64,000 nucleotides of DNA from Chryseobacterium sp. T16E-39 (lineage in GTDB: Bacteria; Bacteroidota; Bacteroidia; Flavobacteriales; Weeksellaceae), in the NCBI RefSeq assembly GCF_002216065.1, contig NZ_CP022282.1, positions 3,968,001 through 4,032,000 on the forward strand, given 5' to 3'. Every line of letters begins with the position of its first letter. The first letter of the stretch is position 1. The notes under the pieces were generated by a model. The model saw only the letters and a list, made by a program, of their open reading frames with translations. It made no database searches and was not told where the DNA came from. Positions 17,963 to 26,335 of the stretch are shown one piece after another. Made by a program: the position numbers and the translations under genes.

Positions 17963-18961
17963 TTATTTTTCGTCTTTTTCACTAATTTCCTTTGCCATTG
18001 GATTGTCAAGAACTCTTAGCTGATCCTTAGGCTTCTCATAATGGTTGAGTGAAATTACAGAGTGTCTGTCGATATGTCTAGGACCTTCAATATTCCAGTC
18101 TTTCAATTCTTTTCTTTCGAAACGGCAAGTGTCACAGATGAATTCTTCAACCTCTCCCCACTGATCTTTTCTTGCGGTAACTCTTACCACTTCATCACCT
18201 TTCATCCAAACAACAGCCTTTCCTGAACACTTATCACATTTACATGATGCATTCATTGGGTTGGTAAACCAAACTCTGCTTGCGAAACGTGCTGTTCTGT
18301 CCGTTAAAGCTCCCACCGGGCAAACGTCAATTACGTTTCCGATGAAATCATTATCCAGGGCTTTATTTAAATAGGTTGAAATTTCAGCATGATCACCTCT
18401 GAAAAGAATACCGTGTTCTCTGGTATTGGTAAGTTGATTCGCTGTAAGTACACATCTTGCACAAAGAATACAACGATTCATGTTCAGCTTAATATTCGGA
18501 CCAAGATCATCTGCTTCGTAGGTATTTCTTTCAAACTCAGTTCTGGTACTTTCAACCCCATGCTCATACCCTAGATCCTGAAGATGACATTCTCCAGCCT
18601 GATCACAAACCGGGCAGTCTAACGGGTGGTTAACCAATAAAAATTCAGTAACGGCTTTTCTACCTTCTTGAGCTTTATCCGATGTAAGGTTTTTCACTTC
18701 CATCCCGTCCATTACATTAGTTCTGCAACTTGCCACTAATTTAGGCATGGGACGAGGATCTGCTTCAGATCCTTTAGAAACCTCTACCAAACAAGTTCTG
18801 CATCTTCCTCCACTGGTTTCCAATTTGCTATAATAGCACATTGCCGGAGGGACTGATTTTCCACCGATCTGTCTTGCTGCTTCCAAAATGGAAGTTCCAG
18901 GCAATACTTCAGCAGTCTGTCCGTCTATAGTGATTTTGAATTTTTTAACTTCTTCGCTCAT
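17963..18961 (-). CDS. nuoG: NADH-quinone oxidoreductase subunit G, short form
   Basis: 332 residues. The N-terminal half holds the expected clusters: the 2Fe-2S motif CYYSKLETSGGRCRTC with the partner Cys before NVMDG, HPLDCPVCDQAGECHLQD (the His-ligated 4Fe-4S cluster) and CILCARCVLT with VCPVGALT. A Cys-rich segment (SCKCDKCSG, FICDTCRFE) follows. The long molybdopterin-oxidoreductase-like C-terminal domain of NuoG in E. coli (about 900 residues) is absent; the gene ends normally with a Lys/Glu-rich tail. I believe the short form is usual in Flavobacteriia. Confidence 0.92.
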   Translation of the reverse strand: MSEEVKKFKITIDGQTAEVLPGTSILEAARQIGGKSVPPAMCYYSKLETSGGRCRTCLVEVSKGSEADPRPMPKLVASCRTNVMDGMEVKNLTSDKAQEGRKAVTEFLLVNHPLDCPVCDQAGECHLQDLGYEHGVESTRTEFERNTYEADDLGPNIKLNMNRCILCARCVLTANQLTNTREHGILFRGDHAEISTYLNKALDNDFIGNVIDVCPVGALTDRTARFASRVWFTNPMNASCKCDKCSGKAVVWMKGDEVVRVTARKDQWGEVEEFICDTCRFERKELKDWNIEGPRHIDRHSVISLNHYEKPKDQLRVLDNPMAKEISEKDEK

Positions 18962-19002
18962 ATTATACGCTTTAAGCTTTATGCAGTAAGCAATAGGCCT
19001 TG
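18962..19002. repeat. Short degenerate repeat spacer upstream of nuoG
   Basis: The 41-base spacer between nuoG and the inserted barrel gene reads CGCTTTAAGCTTTATGCAGT and continues AAGCAATAGGCC, with imperfect repeats of a GCTTTA / GCAATAGGC unit that resemble those at 21246-21284 and 23190-23248. Confidence 0.4.
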
Positions 19003-19878
19003 TTATTTATATTTTTTCGTATTAAATGTATATCCAATTCCGGCCAGAACCTGTCCGAAAACAAAATCCTGTCTGGCTTTGTCCGGTTTATTATTCAATG
19101 TGGTTTTAATATCCCACATATTAATATAACCCGCTTTAGCCTCTAACCTTGCCATCCAATGATTCCAGAAAACTAAGTTTAAACTGGTTCTTACATCGGT
19201 TCCCATACCTGCTACATGAAAACGATCACTTCTTTCATTACCAAAAAGTTTTATATTACTTTTCGGAAACATCACCCCGATTCCAGCTCCATAAGACCAT
19301 ACCAAATCAATATTCTTTTTATTAATAAGGTTTTGGTATTTCTCAAGACCTAAGTTTTCATAATTAAGTCCATCAGTATGTTCGAAAGTAAGAAACTTTT
19401 CGTCTGCTAAATTTACCTGTCCGTTTTGCACCATTCCAGCATATTCAGGGTCTGAAATATGTCCTTTAAAGCCAACGGTCTGATTTTGATCCATTACATA
19501 TTTCATATGGTCAATTCCCAGAACCAAAGCCAAATTATCTTTAATAAAGTAACCCGCTCTGAAGTTATATTGCACTACCGTAAACCAACCTGGATTTACG
19601 TAAACGATACCAAACTTTGTAGGTCTGTCCTGTGCTGATACATTATTCAACTGAAAATTATAACCATTTCCTGAAAAATTGATATCGGAATTGCTGAAAG
19701 CAGCTCTGTTCCAACCAAAGAAAACGAACATCTGACCTTTCTTTGATAATGGTTCTGGTTTTTGTTTCTTCTCAATAGGTGCTGAACCTAGTGTTGATAA
19801 TTGTAAAGTATCACTTTTAGTTTTTTGTGCAAACACAAAATTCGAGATAACTAAACTAACAACTAATAACTTCTTCAT
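19003..19878 (-). CDS. Outer-membrane beta-barrel-like protein inserted between nuoF and nuoG
   Basis: 291 residues. The signal peptide MKKLLVVSLVISNFVFAQ is followed by a Pro/Lys-rich linker, then strands typical of small barrels: QMFVFFGWNRAAFSNSDINF, YNFRAGYFIKDNLALVLGID, RLEAKAGYINMWDIKTTLNN and VLAGIGYTFNTKKYK. No catalytic motif is seen. It lies in the same orientation, 5 bases after the nuoF stop and 41 bases before nuoG, so it is probably transcribed with complex I although it has no known place in it. Function unknown. Confidence 0.7.
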   Translation of the reverse strand: MKKLLVVSLVISNFVFAQKTKSDTLQLSTLGSAPIEKKQKPEPLSKKGQMFVFFGWNRAAFSNSDINFSGNGYNFQLNNVSAQDRPTKFGIVYVNPGWFTVVQYNFRAGYFIKDNLALVLGIDHMKYVMDQNQTVGFKGHISDPEYAGMVQNGQVNLADEKFLTFEHTDGLNYENLGLEKYQNLINKKNIDLVWSYGAGIGVMFPKSNIKLFGNERSDRFHVAGMGTDVRTSLNLVFWNHWMARLEAKAGYINMWDIKTTLNNKPDKARQDFVFGQVLAGIGYTFNTKKYK

Positions 19879-19883
19879 TTTAA

Positions 19884-21242
19884 CTACGCATTTTTTTCAA
19901 CAGCAGGAATTGGATTAGCATAATTGGCCAGTCCATAATTTTGAGTTAAACACAACTCAGGATTTTTAATGTGCCATTCAAATTCATCTCTGAAATGGCG
20001 TATAGCTGCTGCAACAGGCCATGCTGCTGCATCACCTAAAGGACAAATAGTATTTCCTTCGATTTTTCTTTGGATATCCCAAAGTAGATCAATGTCTTCC
20101 ATTTTTCCTTGTCCGCTTTCAATTTTCTTCAAAATTTTGTACATCCATCCCGTTCCTTCACGGCAAGGAGTACATTGTCCACAACTTTCGTGATTATAAA
20201 ATCTCGCAAGTGTCATGGTATGTTCTACGATACACTGGTCTTCATCCAAAACGATAAAACCTCCTGAACCCATCATTGTTCCGGTAGCAAAGCCACCATC
20301 AGCTAAAGATTCGTAATTCATATATCTCGGTTCTCCGTTTACTGTTCTTAGCAATAGATTGGCAGGAACAATTGGAACAGAACTACCACCTGGAATACAG
20401 GCTTTTAGTTTTTTTCCATTGGGAATACCACCACAATATTCGTCGGAGTAAATGAATTCCTCAACGGTTATTGTCATATCAATTTCGTAAACCCCAGGCT
20501 TATTGATGTTTCCACAAGCGGAAATCAATTTAGTACCCGTAGATCTTCCTACTCCTATTTTTGCAAATTCAGCTCCTGTAATGTTGATAATTGGAACTAC
20601 TGCTGCAATAGATTCAACATTATTTACCACAGTTGGTCTTTCCCAAAGTCCTTTTACAGCTGGGAATGGTGGTTTTAATCTTGGGTTTCCTCTTTTACCT
20701 TCAAGAGATTCAAGCAATGCTGTTTCTTCTCCACAGATATAAGCTCCACCACCTCTCTGAACATAGATTTCGCAATCGAAACCTGTTCCCAGAATGTTTT
20801 TACCTAAAAATCCAGCTGCTTTTGCCTCTTCAATCGCTTCTTCCAAGATATCCGGAATCCAAGAATATTCTCCACGGATGTAGATATAAGAAACATTTGA
20901 ACCTAAACAAAAAGAAGAGATAAGCATTCCTTCAATCAATAAATGAGGAAGGAATTCCATTAAATATCTGTCTTTAAAAGTTCCCGGCTCAGATTCATCT
21001 GCATTCACTACCAAGTGTCTTGGAATACCTTCCGGTTTTGCCAAAAAGCTCCATTTCATCCCTGTAGGAAATCCTGCACCACCACGACCACGAAGTCCTG
21101 AAGTTTTTACTTCTTCTAAAATCTCATCGGGTGTCATCTTCAAGGCTTTTTCTGCAGCTTCGTAACCTCCCTGTTTACGGTATGTTTCGAAATAGCGAAT
21201 GCCTTCTATATGTGCGTCTTTAAGTAAAAGTTTTTTACTCAT
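19884..21242 (-). CDS. nuoF: NADH-quinone oxidoreductase subunit F
   Basis: About 452 residues. It holds the FMN and NADH sites and the 4Fe-4S cluster N3. Landmarks: SGLRGRGGAGFPTGMKW, the FMN/NADH region NADESEPGTFKDR, GGGAYICGEETALLESLEG, and the cluster motif ESCGQCTPCREGTGW with its distal Cys in NTICPLGDAAAWP. The frame opens slightly further upstream; I place the start at ATG 21242 (MSKKLLLKDAH). Confidence 0.96.
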   Translation of the reverse strand: MSKKLLLKDAHIEGIRYFETYRKQGGYEAAEKALKMTPDEILEEVKTSGLRGRGGAGFPTGMKWSFLAKPEGIPRHLVVNADESEPGTFKDRYLMEFLPHLLIEGMLISSFCLGSNVSYIYIRGEYSWIPDILEEAIEEAKAAGFLGKNILGTGFDCEIYVQRGGGAYICGEETALLESLEGKRGNPRLKPPFPAVKGLWERPTVVNNVESIAAVVPIINITGAEFAKIGVGRSTGTKLISACGNINKPGVYEIDMTITVEEFIYSDEYCGGIPNGKKLKACIPGGSSVPIVPANLLLRTVNGEPRYMNYESLADGGFATGTMMGSGGFIVLDEDQCIVEHTMTLARFYNHESCGQCTPCREGTGWMYKILKKIESGQGKMEDIDLLWDIQRKIEGNTICPLGDAAAWPVAAAIRHFRDEFEWHIKNPELCLTQNYGLANYANPIPAVEKNA

Positions 21243-21245
21243 TGT

Positions 21246-21340
21246 TATTTGCATATTGCAATTGGCTTTTGGCTTCTTGCATTAATTATTATTAAACGTT
21301 AAGTGAATAATTTAAAATCTAAAATTTAGAATTTAAAATT
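21246..21340. repeat. Degenerate repeats in the nuoE-nuoF spacer
   Basis: Two kinds of low-complexity repeat are present. At 21246-21284 imperfect units such as TTGGCTTTTGGCTT and GCATATTGCAATTGG occur. At 21309-21340 AT-only units (AAAATCTAAAATTTAGAATT) follow. Similar AT units occur at 21855-21916 and 24312-24345. No ORF or terminator was found. Confidence 0.5.
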
Positions 21341-21344
21341 TCTA

Positions 21345-21854
21345 TTAATCTAAAGCAATCTGGCCCTCTCTGCAAAGATCAAGGATTTCGTCTACTTTTT
21401 CTATCGTTAAATTTTCATGAAAGAATTTTCCTAACTGCATCATCGGTGCATATCCACAAGCACCAAGACATTCAGCAGGCTTTAATGTGAACATACCGTC
21501 TTCAGTAGTCTGTCCATCTTTAATGTTCAGTTTCGTTCTGATATGATTTAGAATCTTTTCGCTTCCGCAAACCATACATGGTCCCGTTCTGCACACTTCT
21601 AAAACATATTTACCAACCGGTTTCATATTGAACATGGTATAGAAAGTAGCTACTTCGTATACTTCAATTGGCGTAATACTCAATAATTCTGCAACATAAT
21701 CCATTACCGGAACATCCAGCCATCCTCCAAATTCTTTTTGTGCTAAATGAAGAACAGGAAGAAGAGCAGACTTTTGTCTTCCTTCAGGATATCTTGCGAT
21801 AATTTTATGTACCTGTGCTAAACTTTCCGGTTTAAAAGCTATTGTTTCGCTCAC
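21345..21854 (-). CDS. nuoE: NADH-quinone oxidoreductase subunit E (2Fe-2S)
   Basis: 169 residues with the four thioredoxin-fold 2Fe-2S ligands: CRTGPCMVCGSEKI and AECLGACGYAPMMQ. With NuoF and NuoG it forms the NADH dehydrogenase module. The predicted start codon is GTG (minus strand, 21852-21854), giving MSETIAFKPESL; no in-frame ATG lies close upstream. Confidence 0.95.
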   Translation of the reverse strand: MSETIAFKPESLAQVHKIIARYPEGRQKSALLPVLHLAQKEFGGWLDVPVMDYVAELLSITPIEVYEVATFYTMFNMKPVGKYVLEVCRTGPCMVCGSEKILNHIRTKLNIKDGQTTEDGMFTLKPAECLGACGYAPMMQLGKFFHENLTIEKVDEILDLCREGQIALD

Positions 21855-21916
21855 TTTTTTAAATTTTAAATTTTGAATTTTAGATTTTAGATTCTAAAAA
21901 ATTTCAATTTTTATAT
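21855..21916. repeat. AT-only degenerate repeat in the nuoD-nuoE spacer
   Basis: The stretch consists of imperfect 7-8-base units based on TTTTAAATTTTAAATTTTGA and TTTTAGATTCTA. It is the same type of low-complexity sequence as at 21309-21340 and 24312-24345. Confidence 0.5.
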
Positions 21917-21962
21917 TAGTTTGGATTAATCTAAAATTCATAATCCAAAATCTGTAATTTTT

Positions 21963-23186
21963 TTATGCGTCTAATTCTCCCGCAATAATATTCATACTAC
22001 ACATTGTTACAATCGCATCAGATATTACAGCACCTGTAATCATTTCCGGATATGCCTGGTAGTAGATAAAACATGGTCTTCTGAAGTGCAGTCTGTAAGG
22101 ACTTCTTCCTCCATCACTCACTAAATAGAATCCTAATTCTCCATTTCCTCCTTCTACTGCATGGTATACTTCTCCTTTAGGAATTTCAGTTTCTCCCATT
22201 ACAATTTTGAAGTGGTAGATCAAAGCTTCCATTTTATTATAAACATCTGCCTTCTCCGGAAGATAGAAATCAGGTACATCAGCATGGAAATCTCCTTCCG
22301 GAAGATTGCTGTATGCCTGTTCGATTATTTTAATTGATTCCCAGATTTCCTGTTGACGAACCATGAAACGGTCGTAAGTGTCACCTGCTGTTCCCACTGG
22401 AATAATGAAGTCGAAATCCTGATAAGAAGAATAAGGTTGTGCAACTCTTACATCATAATCTATACCCGCTGCACGTAAATTAGGACCTGTAAAACCATAG
22501 CTTAATGCTCTTTCCGCAGAAATGGCTCCTGCACCAATGGTTCTGTCCATAAAAATTCTGTTTCTTTCCAGAAGTTGGCCAAATTCAGCAAACTTTTTAG
22601 GGAAAGTTTTTAAGAAGTCTTTGATTAATTCATGACACTTTGGGGTCAGATCTCTTTCAAAACCTCCGATTCTTCCCATATTGGTCGTCATCCTTGCTCC
22701 ACAGATCTGCTCATAAATATCATAGATACGCTCTCTTTCAATAAACATATACGTAAGACCTGTAATCGCTCCGGCATCCATTCCTGTTACTCCATTACAG
22801 ATCAGGTGATCTCCGATTCTTGCCAGCTCCATTAGGATTACACGAATATAATCTACACGTTTAGGAACCTCAATCCCTATAAGCTTCTCAACCGTCATGT
22901 GCCATCCCAGATTGTTGATCGGGGCAGAACAGTAGTTCATACGATCGGTAAGGGTAGTGATCTGAGTATAGTTTCTTCTTTCAGAAATTTTTTCAAATGC
23001 TCTGTGAATGTATCCTACTGTTTGCTCTGCATGAAGAATTCTTTCTCCATCCATCGTTAGGACATTCTGGAAAATCCCGTGAGTTGCAGGGTGAGTTGGA
23101 CCTAAATTGAGGGTGTATAATTGTCCGTCAATCTGTTCCTTACTTTCGTATTGGTTAAGTATATTAGATAATGAGTTATCTTTCAT
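21963..23186 (-). CDS. nuoD: NADH-quinone oxidoreductase subunit D
   Basis: 407 residues. It belongs to the [NiFe]-hydrogenase large-subunit-like family that forms the quinone-binding site with NuoB. Landmarks: LNLGPTHPATHGIFQNVLTM, GYIHRAFEKISE, LTDRMNYCSAPINNLGW and the C-terminal SDGGRSPYRLHFRRPCF with DAIVTMCSMNIIAGELDA. NuoC and NuoD are separate genes here, not fused. Confidence 0.96.
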   Translation of the reverse strand: MKDNSLSNILNQYESKEQIDGQLYTLNLGPTHPATHGIFQNVLTMDGERILHAEQTVGYIHRAFEKISERRNYTQITTLTDRMNYCSAPINNLGWHMTVEKLIGIEVPKRVDYIRVILMELARIGDHLICNGVTGMDAGAITGLTYMFIERERIYDIYEQICGARMTTNMGRIGGFERDLTPKCHELIKDFLKTFPKKFAEFGQLLERNRIFMDRTIGAGAISAERALSYGFTGPNLRAAGIDYDVRVAQPYSSYQDFDFIIPVGTAGDTYDRFMVRQQEIWESIKIIEQAYSNLPEGDFHADVPDFYLPEKADVYNKMEALIYHFKIVMGETEIPKGEVYHAVEGGNGELGFYLVSDGGRSPYRLHFRRPCFIYYQAYPEMITGAVISDAIVTMCSMNIIAGELDA

Positions 23187-23189
23187 AAT

Positions 23190-23248
23190 GATTGCTTTTA
23201 GCTGTTTGCTTCTGGCTATTGGCTACCTGCCATTGGCCATTCGCTTTT
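23190..23248. repeat. Degenerate GGCTATTGGC-type repeat in the nuoC-nuoD spacer
   Basis: The spacer contains imperfect repeats of a roughly 8-9-base unit (TTTAGCTGTTTGCTTCTGGC, TATTGGC, CCATTGGCCATTCGC). It resembles the units at 21246-21284. No gene. Confidence 0.5.
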
Positions 23249-23742
23249 TATCTTCCGAACATGCTATCGTTCTTGTCAGTTCTGGTACCATCTTCAAGAC
23301 GATATTCTTTCAACATTGGGTGATAACCCAGATCCTCCATATTCAAGATTGCTCTTAAATCCGGATGTCCTTTAAATTTAATTCCAAAGAAATCAAAAGT
23401 CTCTCTTTCCATCCAGTTAGCCCCGGCATATAATTCTGTAAGAGAATCTACCTCTATATTTTCTCTGGACATGAATACCTTAAGACGAATTCTGAAATTG
23501 GTCATCATATTATGCAAATGATAAACTACTCCGATTTCTTTTTCAGGGAATTCAGGATAATGTATTCCACAGATATCTGTAAGGAAGTTAATTTCTAAAG
23601 ACGAATCCTTAAGGTAATGGATTACTTTTTTAATATCTTCTTTTTTCACTTCAACGGTCAGCATTCCATAAGGTTCCGAACTGGAAAGTACAGTATCCGG
23701 AAATTCTCTTGTTATTGCTTCTAATACAAATTCGTTCGTCAT
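23248..23742 (-). CDS. nuoC: NADH-quinone oxidoreductase subunit C
   Basis: 164 residues, the standard 30-kDa-subunit core: LTDICGIHYPEFPEKEIGVV and, near the C-terminus, WMERETFDFFGIKFKGHPDL, then ILNMEDLGYHPMLKEYRL. It connects NuoB and NuoD in the peripheral arm. It begins 6 bases after the nuoB stop. Confidence 0.95.
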   Translation of the reverse strand: MTNEFVLEAITREFPDTVLSSSEPYGMLTVEVKKEDIKKVIHYLKDSSLEINFLTDICGIHYPEFPEKEIGVVYHLHNMMTNFRIRLKVFMSRENIEVDSLTELYAGANWMERETFDFFGIKFKGHPDLRAILNMEDLGYHPMLKEYRLEDGTRTDKNDSMFGR

Positions 23743-23748
23743 TTCCGT

Positions 23749-24309
23749 TTAGTTGCTTATGTTGTAAGAATCTAATAAATTCTGATATTCAGGCATATCT
23801 CTTCTTCTGATGCTTTCGCTTTCTGCAAGAGCCTGAACCTGCATTACTCCTTCAATGATCTGCTCTGGTCTTGGTGGACATCCAGGAACATATACGTCTA
23901 CAGGAATGATTTTATCTATTCCCTGTAAAACAGAGTAAGTGTCGAAAATACCACCACTAGAAGCACAAGCTCCTACTGCAACCACCCATTTTGGCTCTGC
24001 CATCTGGGTGTATACTTCTTTTAGGACAGGGCCTAATTTCTTCGATATAGTTCCACAAACCATCAACATGTCTGCCTGTCTTGGTGAGAAAGAGTTTCTT
24101 TCCATACCAAATCTTGAAGCATCATAAGTAGGGTTTAGGGTAGCCATAAACTCGATACCACAACAAGAGGTTGCAAATGGTAACGGCCAGAGAGAAAACT
24201 TTCTTGCCATCCCGATTACACTGCTCAATTTTGTTGCGAAAAATCCTTCTCCTTCAAATCCTTCCGGAGCAGGTGCATCTGTTCTTATTACTGGTTTTTG
24301 ATCTGACAT
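23749..24309 (-). CDS. nuoB: NADH-quinone oxidoreductase subunit B (4Fe-4S N2)
   Basis: 186 residues with the N2 cluster ligands: adjacent cysteines in FATSCCGIEFM, then GACASSGGIFD and VPGCPPRPEQII. It passes electrons from N2 to quinone. Length and motifs are normal. Confidence 0.96.
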   Translation of the reverse strand: MSDQKPVIRTDAPAPEGFEGEGFFATKLSSVIGMARKFSLWPLPFATSCCGIEFMATLNPTYDASRFGMERNSFSPRQADMLMVCGTISKKLGPVLKEVYTQMAEPKWVVAVGACASSGGIFDTYSVLQGIDKIIPVDVYVPGCPPRPEQIIEGVMQVQALAESESIRRRDMPEYQNLLDSYNISN

Positions 24310-24401
24310 TTTATTAAATATTTAAAGATTAAAAATCTAAAATTTAAAAACATAACAATTTTTAAATTCGTTAAATAATTAAACCTTTTTAATGTTAAAA
24401 T

Positions 24402-24773
24402 TTATTTATCCCAATCTAATGCGCCACGTTTCCACACATAGATAAATCCTACAAAGAAAATAGCTACAAATGTAAGTACCGCTAGAAATCCTTCAAATCC
24501 GAATTCTCTGAAGTTAACAGCATACGGATAAAAAAATACGATTTCAATATCGAATAGAACAAACAATACAGCGGTAAGGAAATACTTAATAGAAAAAGGT
24601 GTTCTGGCATTACCTTCTACAGGTATACCACATTCCCAGCTTTGATTTTTTACAGAATTTCCTTTCTTCTGACGAGGTCCTAAGAAATGCGCTCCAAGCA
24701 AAGAAACAGCCACAAAACCAATTGCAACACCGGCTTGGATAAGGATCGGAATATAACTTTCAGGTAAATTCAT
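24402..24773 (-). CDS. nuoA: NADH-quinone oxidoreductase subunit A
   Basis: 123 residues with three membrane helices. The loop after TM1 carries the invariant Cys motif NQSWECGIPVEGNARTPFSI, followed by KYFLTAVLFVLFDIEIVFFY with the conserved Asp/Glu pair. It is the first gene of the nuo operon; a promoter-like sequence lies just upstream. Confidence 0.95.
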   Translation of the reverse strand: MNLPESYIPILIQAGVAIGFVAVSLLGAHFLGPRQKKGNSVKNQSWECGIPVEGNARTPFSIKYFLTAVLFVLFDIEIVFFYPYAVNFREFGFEGFLAVLTFVAIFFVGFIYVWKRGALDWDK

Positions 24774-24796
24774 TTTTGCATTATTATCTCAATTTG

Positions 24797-24804
24797 CAAA
24801 TTTA
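24797..24804 (-). promoter_or_regulatory. Candidate promoter of the nuo operon
   Basis: On the minus strand TAAATTTG matches the Bacteroidetes -7 element TANNTTTG and lies 24 bases before the nuoA ATG. A possible, weak -33 box (TTTC at 24825-24828) lies 20 bases upstream. No other good match is found before the operon. Confidence 0.5.
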
Positions 24805-24888
24805 GCGAATAAACAAGAAAGCATGAAATTAATAAGCTTAAATGTGGAGTTAAAATAGGGAAAACCGGTAATTTAGAATGAATAAAAA

Positions 24889-25932
24889 TTAGAGACTGAT
24901 TATTATTTTTTTAGTGTATTTTTCACCATTTTTTGTAGTCACTATCAAAAGATATTGTCCATGTGTTATATCAGAGACATCTAATTTTTCAATGCTGTTC
25001 TGTTTTGAAAAATCTTTAATAAGCTTTCCGGAACTATCAAACATTTGTATGGACGTGATTTGTTGCCTTTCAATATTAGTTTTGCAAATAATATTGGTTT
25101 TGGTTGGATTAACCACATTGAAATAGATACCTGTAGTATTGGCTTCCTGAACTCCCAAAGTTGGTATACATGTCGATTCTATACCCGTTAAGTCATAATA
25201 GGATGCTGCACCGTTAATCTGATAATTGTATGTTCTGATTGGTGGTCCAACTTGTTTAGTGATCATGTCCAGTTCATGTAGGGTAGAGTTATATCCTGAA
25301 GAGCCTATAACATATACTTTGGAATAGCTTCCATAATGTATTGAAAAAGCTGAGTATAGGTTTGATAAGGTACCGAAATTGATAAACGGGCAGCTTGCCG
25401 AAGGGGTATTCATATTGATTTCAAGTATCCCCGTTAACGTAGTTACGAAAAGCCTCCTGTCATAAAAAAAGAGATCTCCTGCTACGTATTGTCCGGACGG
25501 CAGATCGCCCATATACGAAAACGTTCCGGTACTAATTTCATATTTGTAAAGCTTGGCCGGAGATCCTACTGCGTATAAATAGGGTCCGGAATCGGAAGTT
25601 AAAGCTCTAATTGAGCCGTATGGATTAGTGAAATCACCAAGGAATTCGCAGGTGTCGTTAGAGCTTTTTTTTCTGTATAATGATCCTGAAGTAGTTACAT
25701 AATACAGATTGTTGGAAGCGTCTATGGCAATATCTGTATACACTTCGTTTGCGGGATTCGTAGGCGGGCAGAAAGTTTCTTCTATTTCATTTGTATTTGC
25801 AACGTTAAGCTTATATACCTTATTTACGTTACTGGTGAAGTTTAAAGTAGTGCTTACATAAAATTCCTGGGAATCTATTTTTATTAAAATAAAAAAAGCT
25901 CCTAAAAGGATAGTTTTTAATAATAAGTTCAT
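24889..25932 (-). CDS. T9SS-sorted secreted protein with propeller-like repeats
   Basis: 347 residues. A signal peptide (MNLLLKTILLGAFFILIKI) is followed by about 230 residues of repeats of the form DIAIDASNNLYYVTTSGSLY and YLYAVGSPAKLYKYEISTGT, typical of beta-propellers. The last 80 residues are a type A T9SS sorting domain (IQMFDSSGKLIKDF, HGQYLLIVTTKNGEKYTKKI). It is expected to be exported by the type IX system and anchored or released at the cell surface. Ligand unknown. Monocistronic. Confidence 0.75.
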   Translation of the reverse strand: MNLLLKTILLGAFFILIKIDSQEFYVSTTLNFTSNVNKVYKLNVANTNEIEETFCPPTNPANEVYTDIAIDASNNLYYVTTSGSLYRKKSSNDTCEFLGDFTNPYGSIRALTSDSGPYLYAVGSPAKLYKYEISTGTFSYMGDLPSGQYVAGDLFFYDRRLFVTTLTGILEINMNTPSASCPFINFGTLSNLYSAFSIHYGSYSKVYVIGSSGYNSTLHELDMITKQVGPPIRTYNYQINGAASYYDLTGIESTCIPTLGVQEANTTGIYFNVVNPTKTNIICKTNIERQQITSIQMFDSSGKLIKDFSKQNSIEKLDVSDITHGQYLLIVTTKNGEKYTKKIIISL

Positions 25933-26009
25933 GGTATACAGTGTATTAGTGTAGTGTAAAAATATAAAAATATTTTTAACAAAACTAAAAAATACTCTGT
26001 AAGGAGCTG

Positions 26010-26186
26010 TTACTTCTTCATTTTTTTAAGAAGTGAGTAAGCCATAAATGAAATATAACCAAAAAGAATACTTGCATATGCAATGTTGATTACCGTATTC
26101 GTCTTGTCATCTCCGTTTTGAAAAAAGAAGTTGTACACGATAAACCCGGCAATAAGAATGGCGAAAACGATAAGATGTGGTTTCAT
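26010..26186 (-). CDS. Small two-helix membrane protein
   Basis: 58 residues, MKPHLIVFAILIAGFIVYNF, a short polar loop (FQNGDDKTNT), a second hydrophobic helix (IAYASILFGYISFMAYSLL) and a basic tail KKMKK. The length, clean two-helix architecture and positive C-terminus support a real small inner-membrane protein; the family is not recognised. It lies between the T9SS protein and the GNAT gene on the same strand. Confidence 0.55.
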   Translation of the reverse strand: MKPHLIVFAILIAGFIVYNFFFQNGDDKTNTVINIAYASILFGYISFMAYSLLKKMKK

Positions 26187-26204
26187 GAGGAGAATTGTAT
26201 TTTA

Positions 26205-26335
26205 TTTGTTACGAGATGCGGGGTTCGGGTTATCAGATGTGGATTTCGGGGTTGTGATCAGGATGAGAAATGATGATCTCATTTCAAATTTGGATAGGAT
26301 TTTCTCCAATCTCACAATCCGAATCTCGAATCTTA
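26205..26335. repeat. GC-richer degenerate repeat downstream of the GNAT gene
   Basis: Imperfect units such as GATGCGGGGTTCGGGTTATC, AGATGTGGATTTCGGGGTTG and AATCCGAATCTCGAATC fill the spacer. It is visibly richer in GC than its surroundings and recalls the intergenic repeats in the nuo operon. No ORF of its own. Confidence 0.45.
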
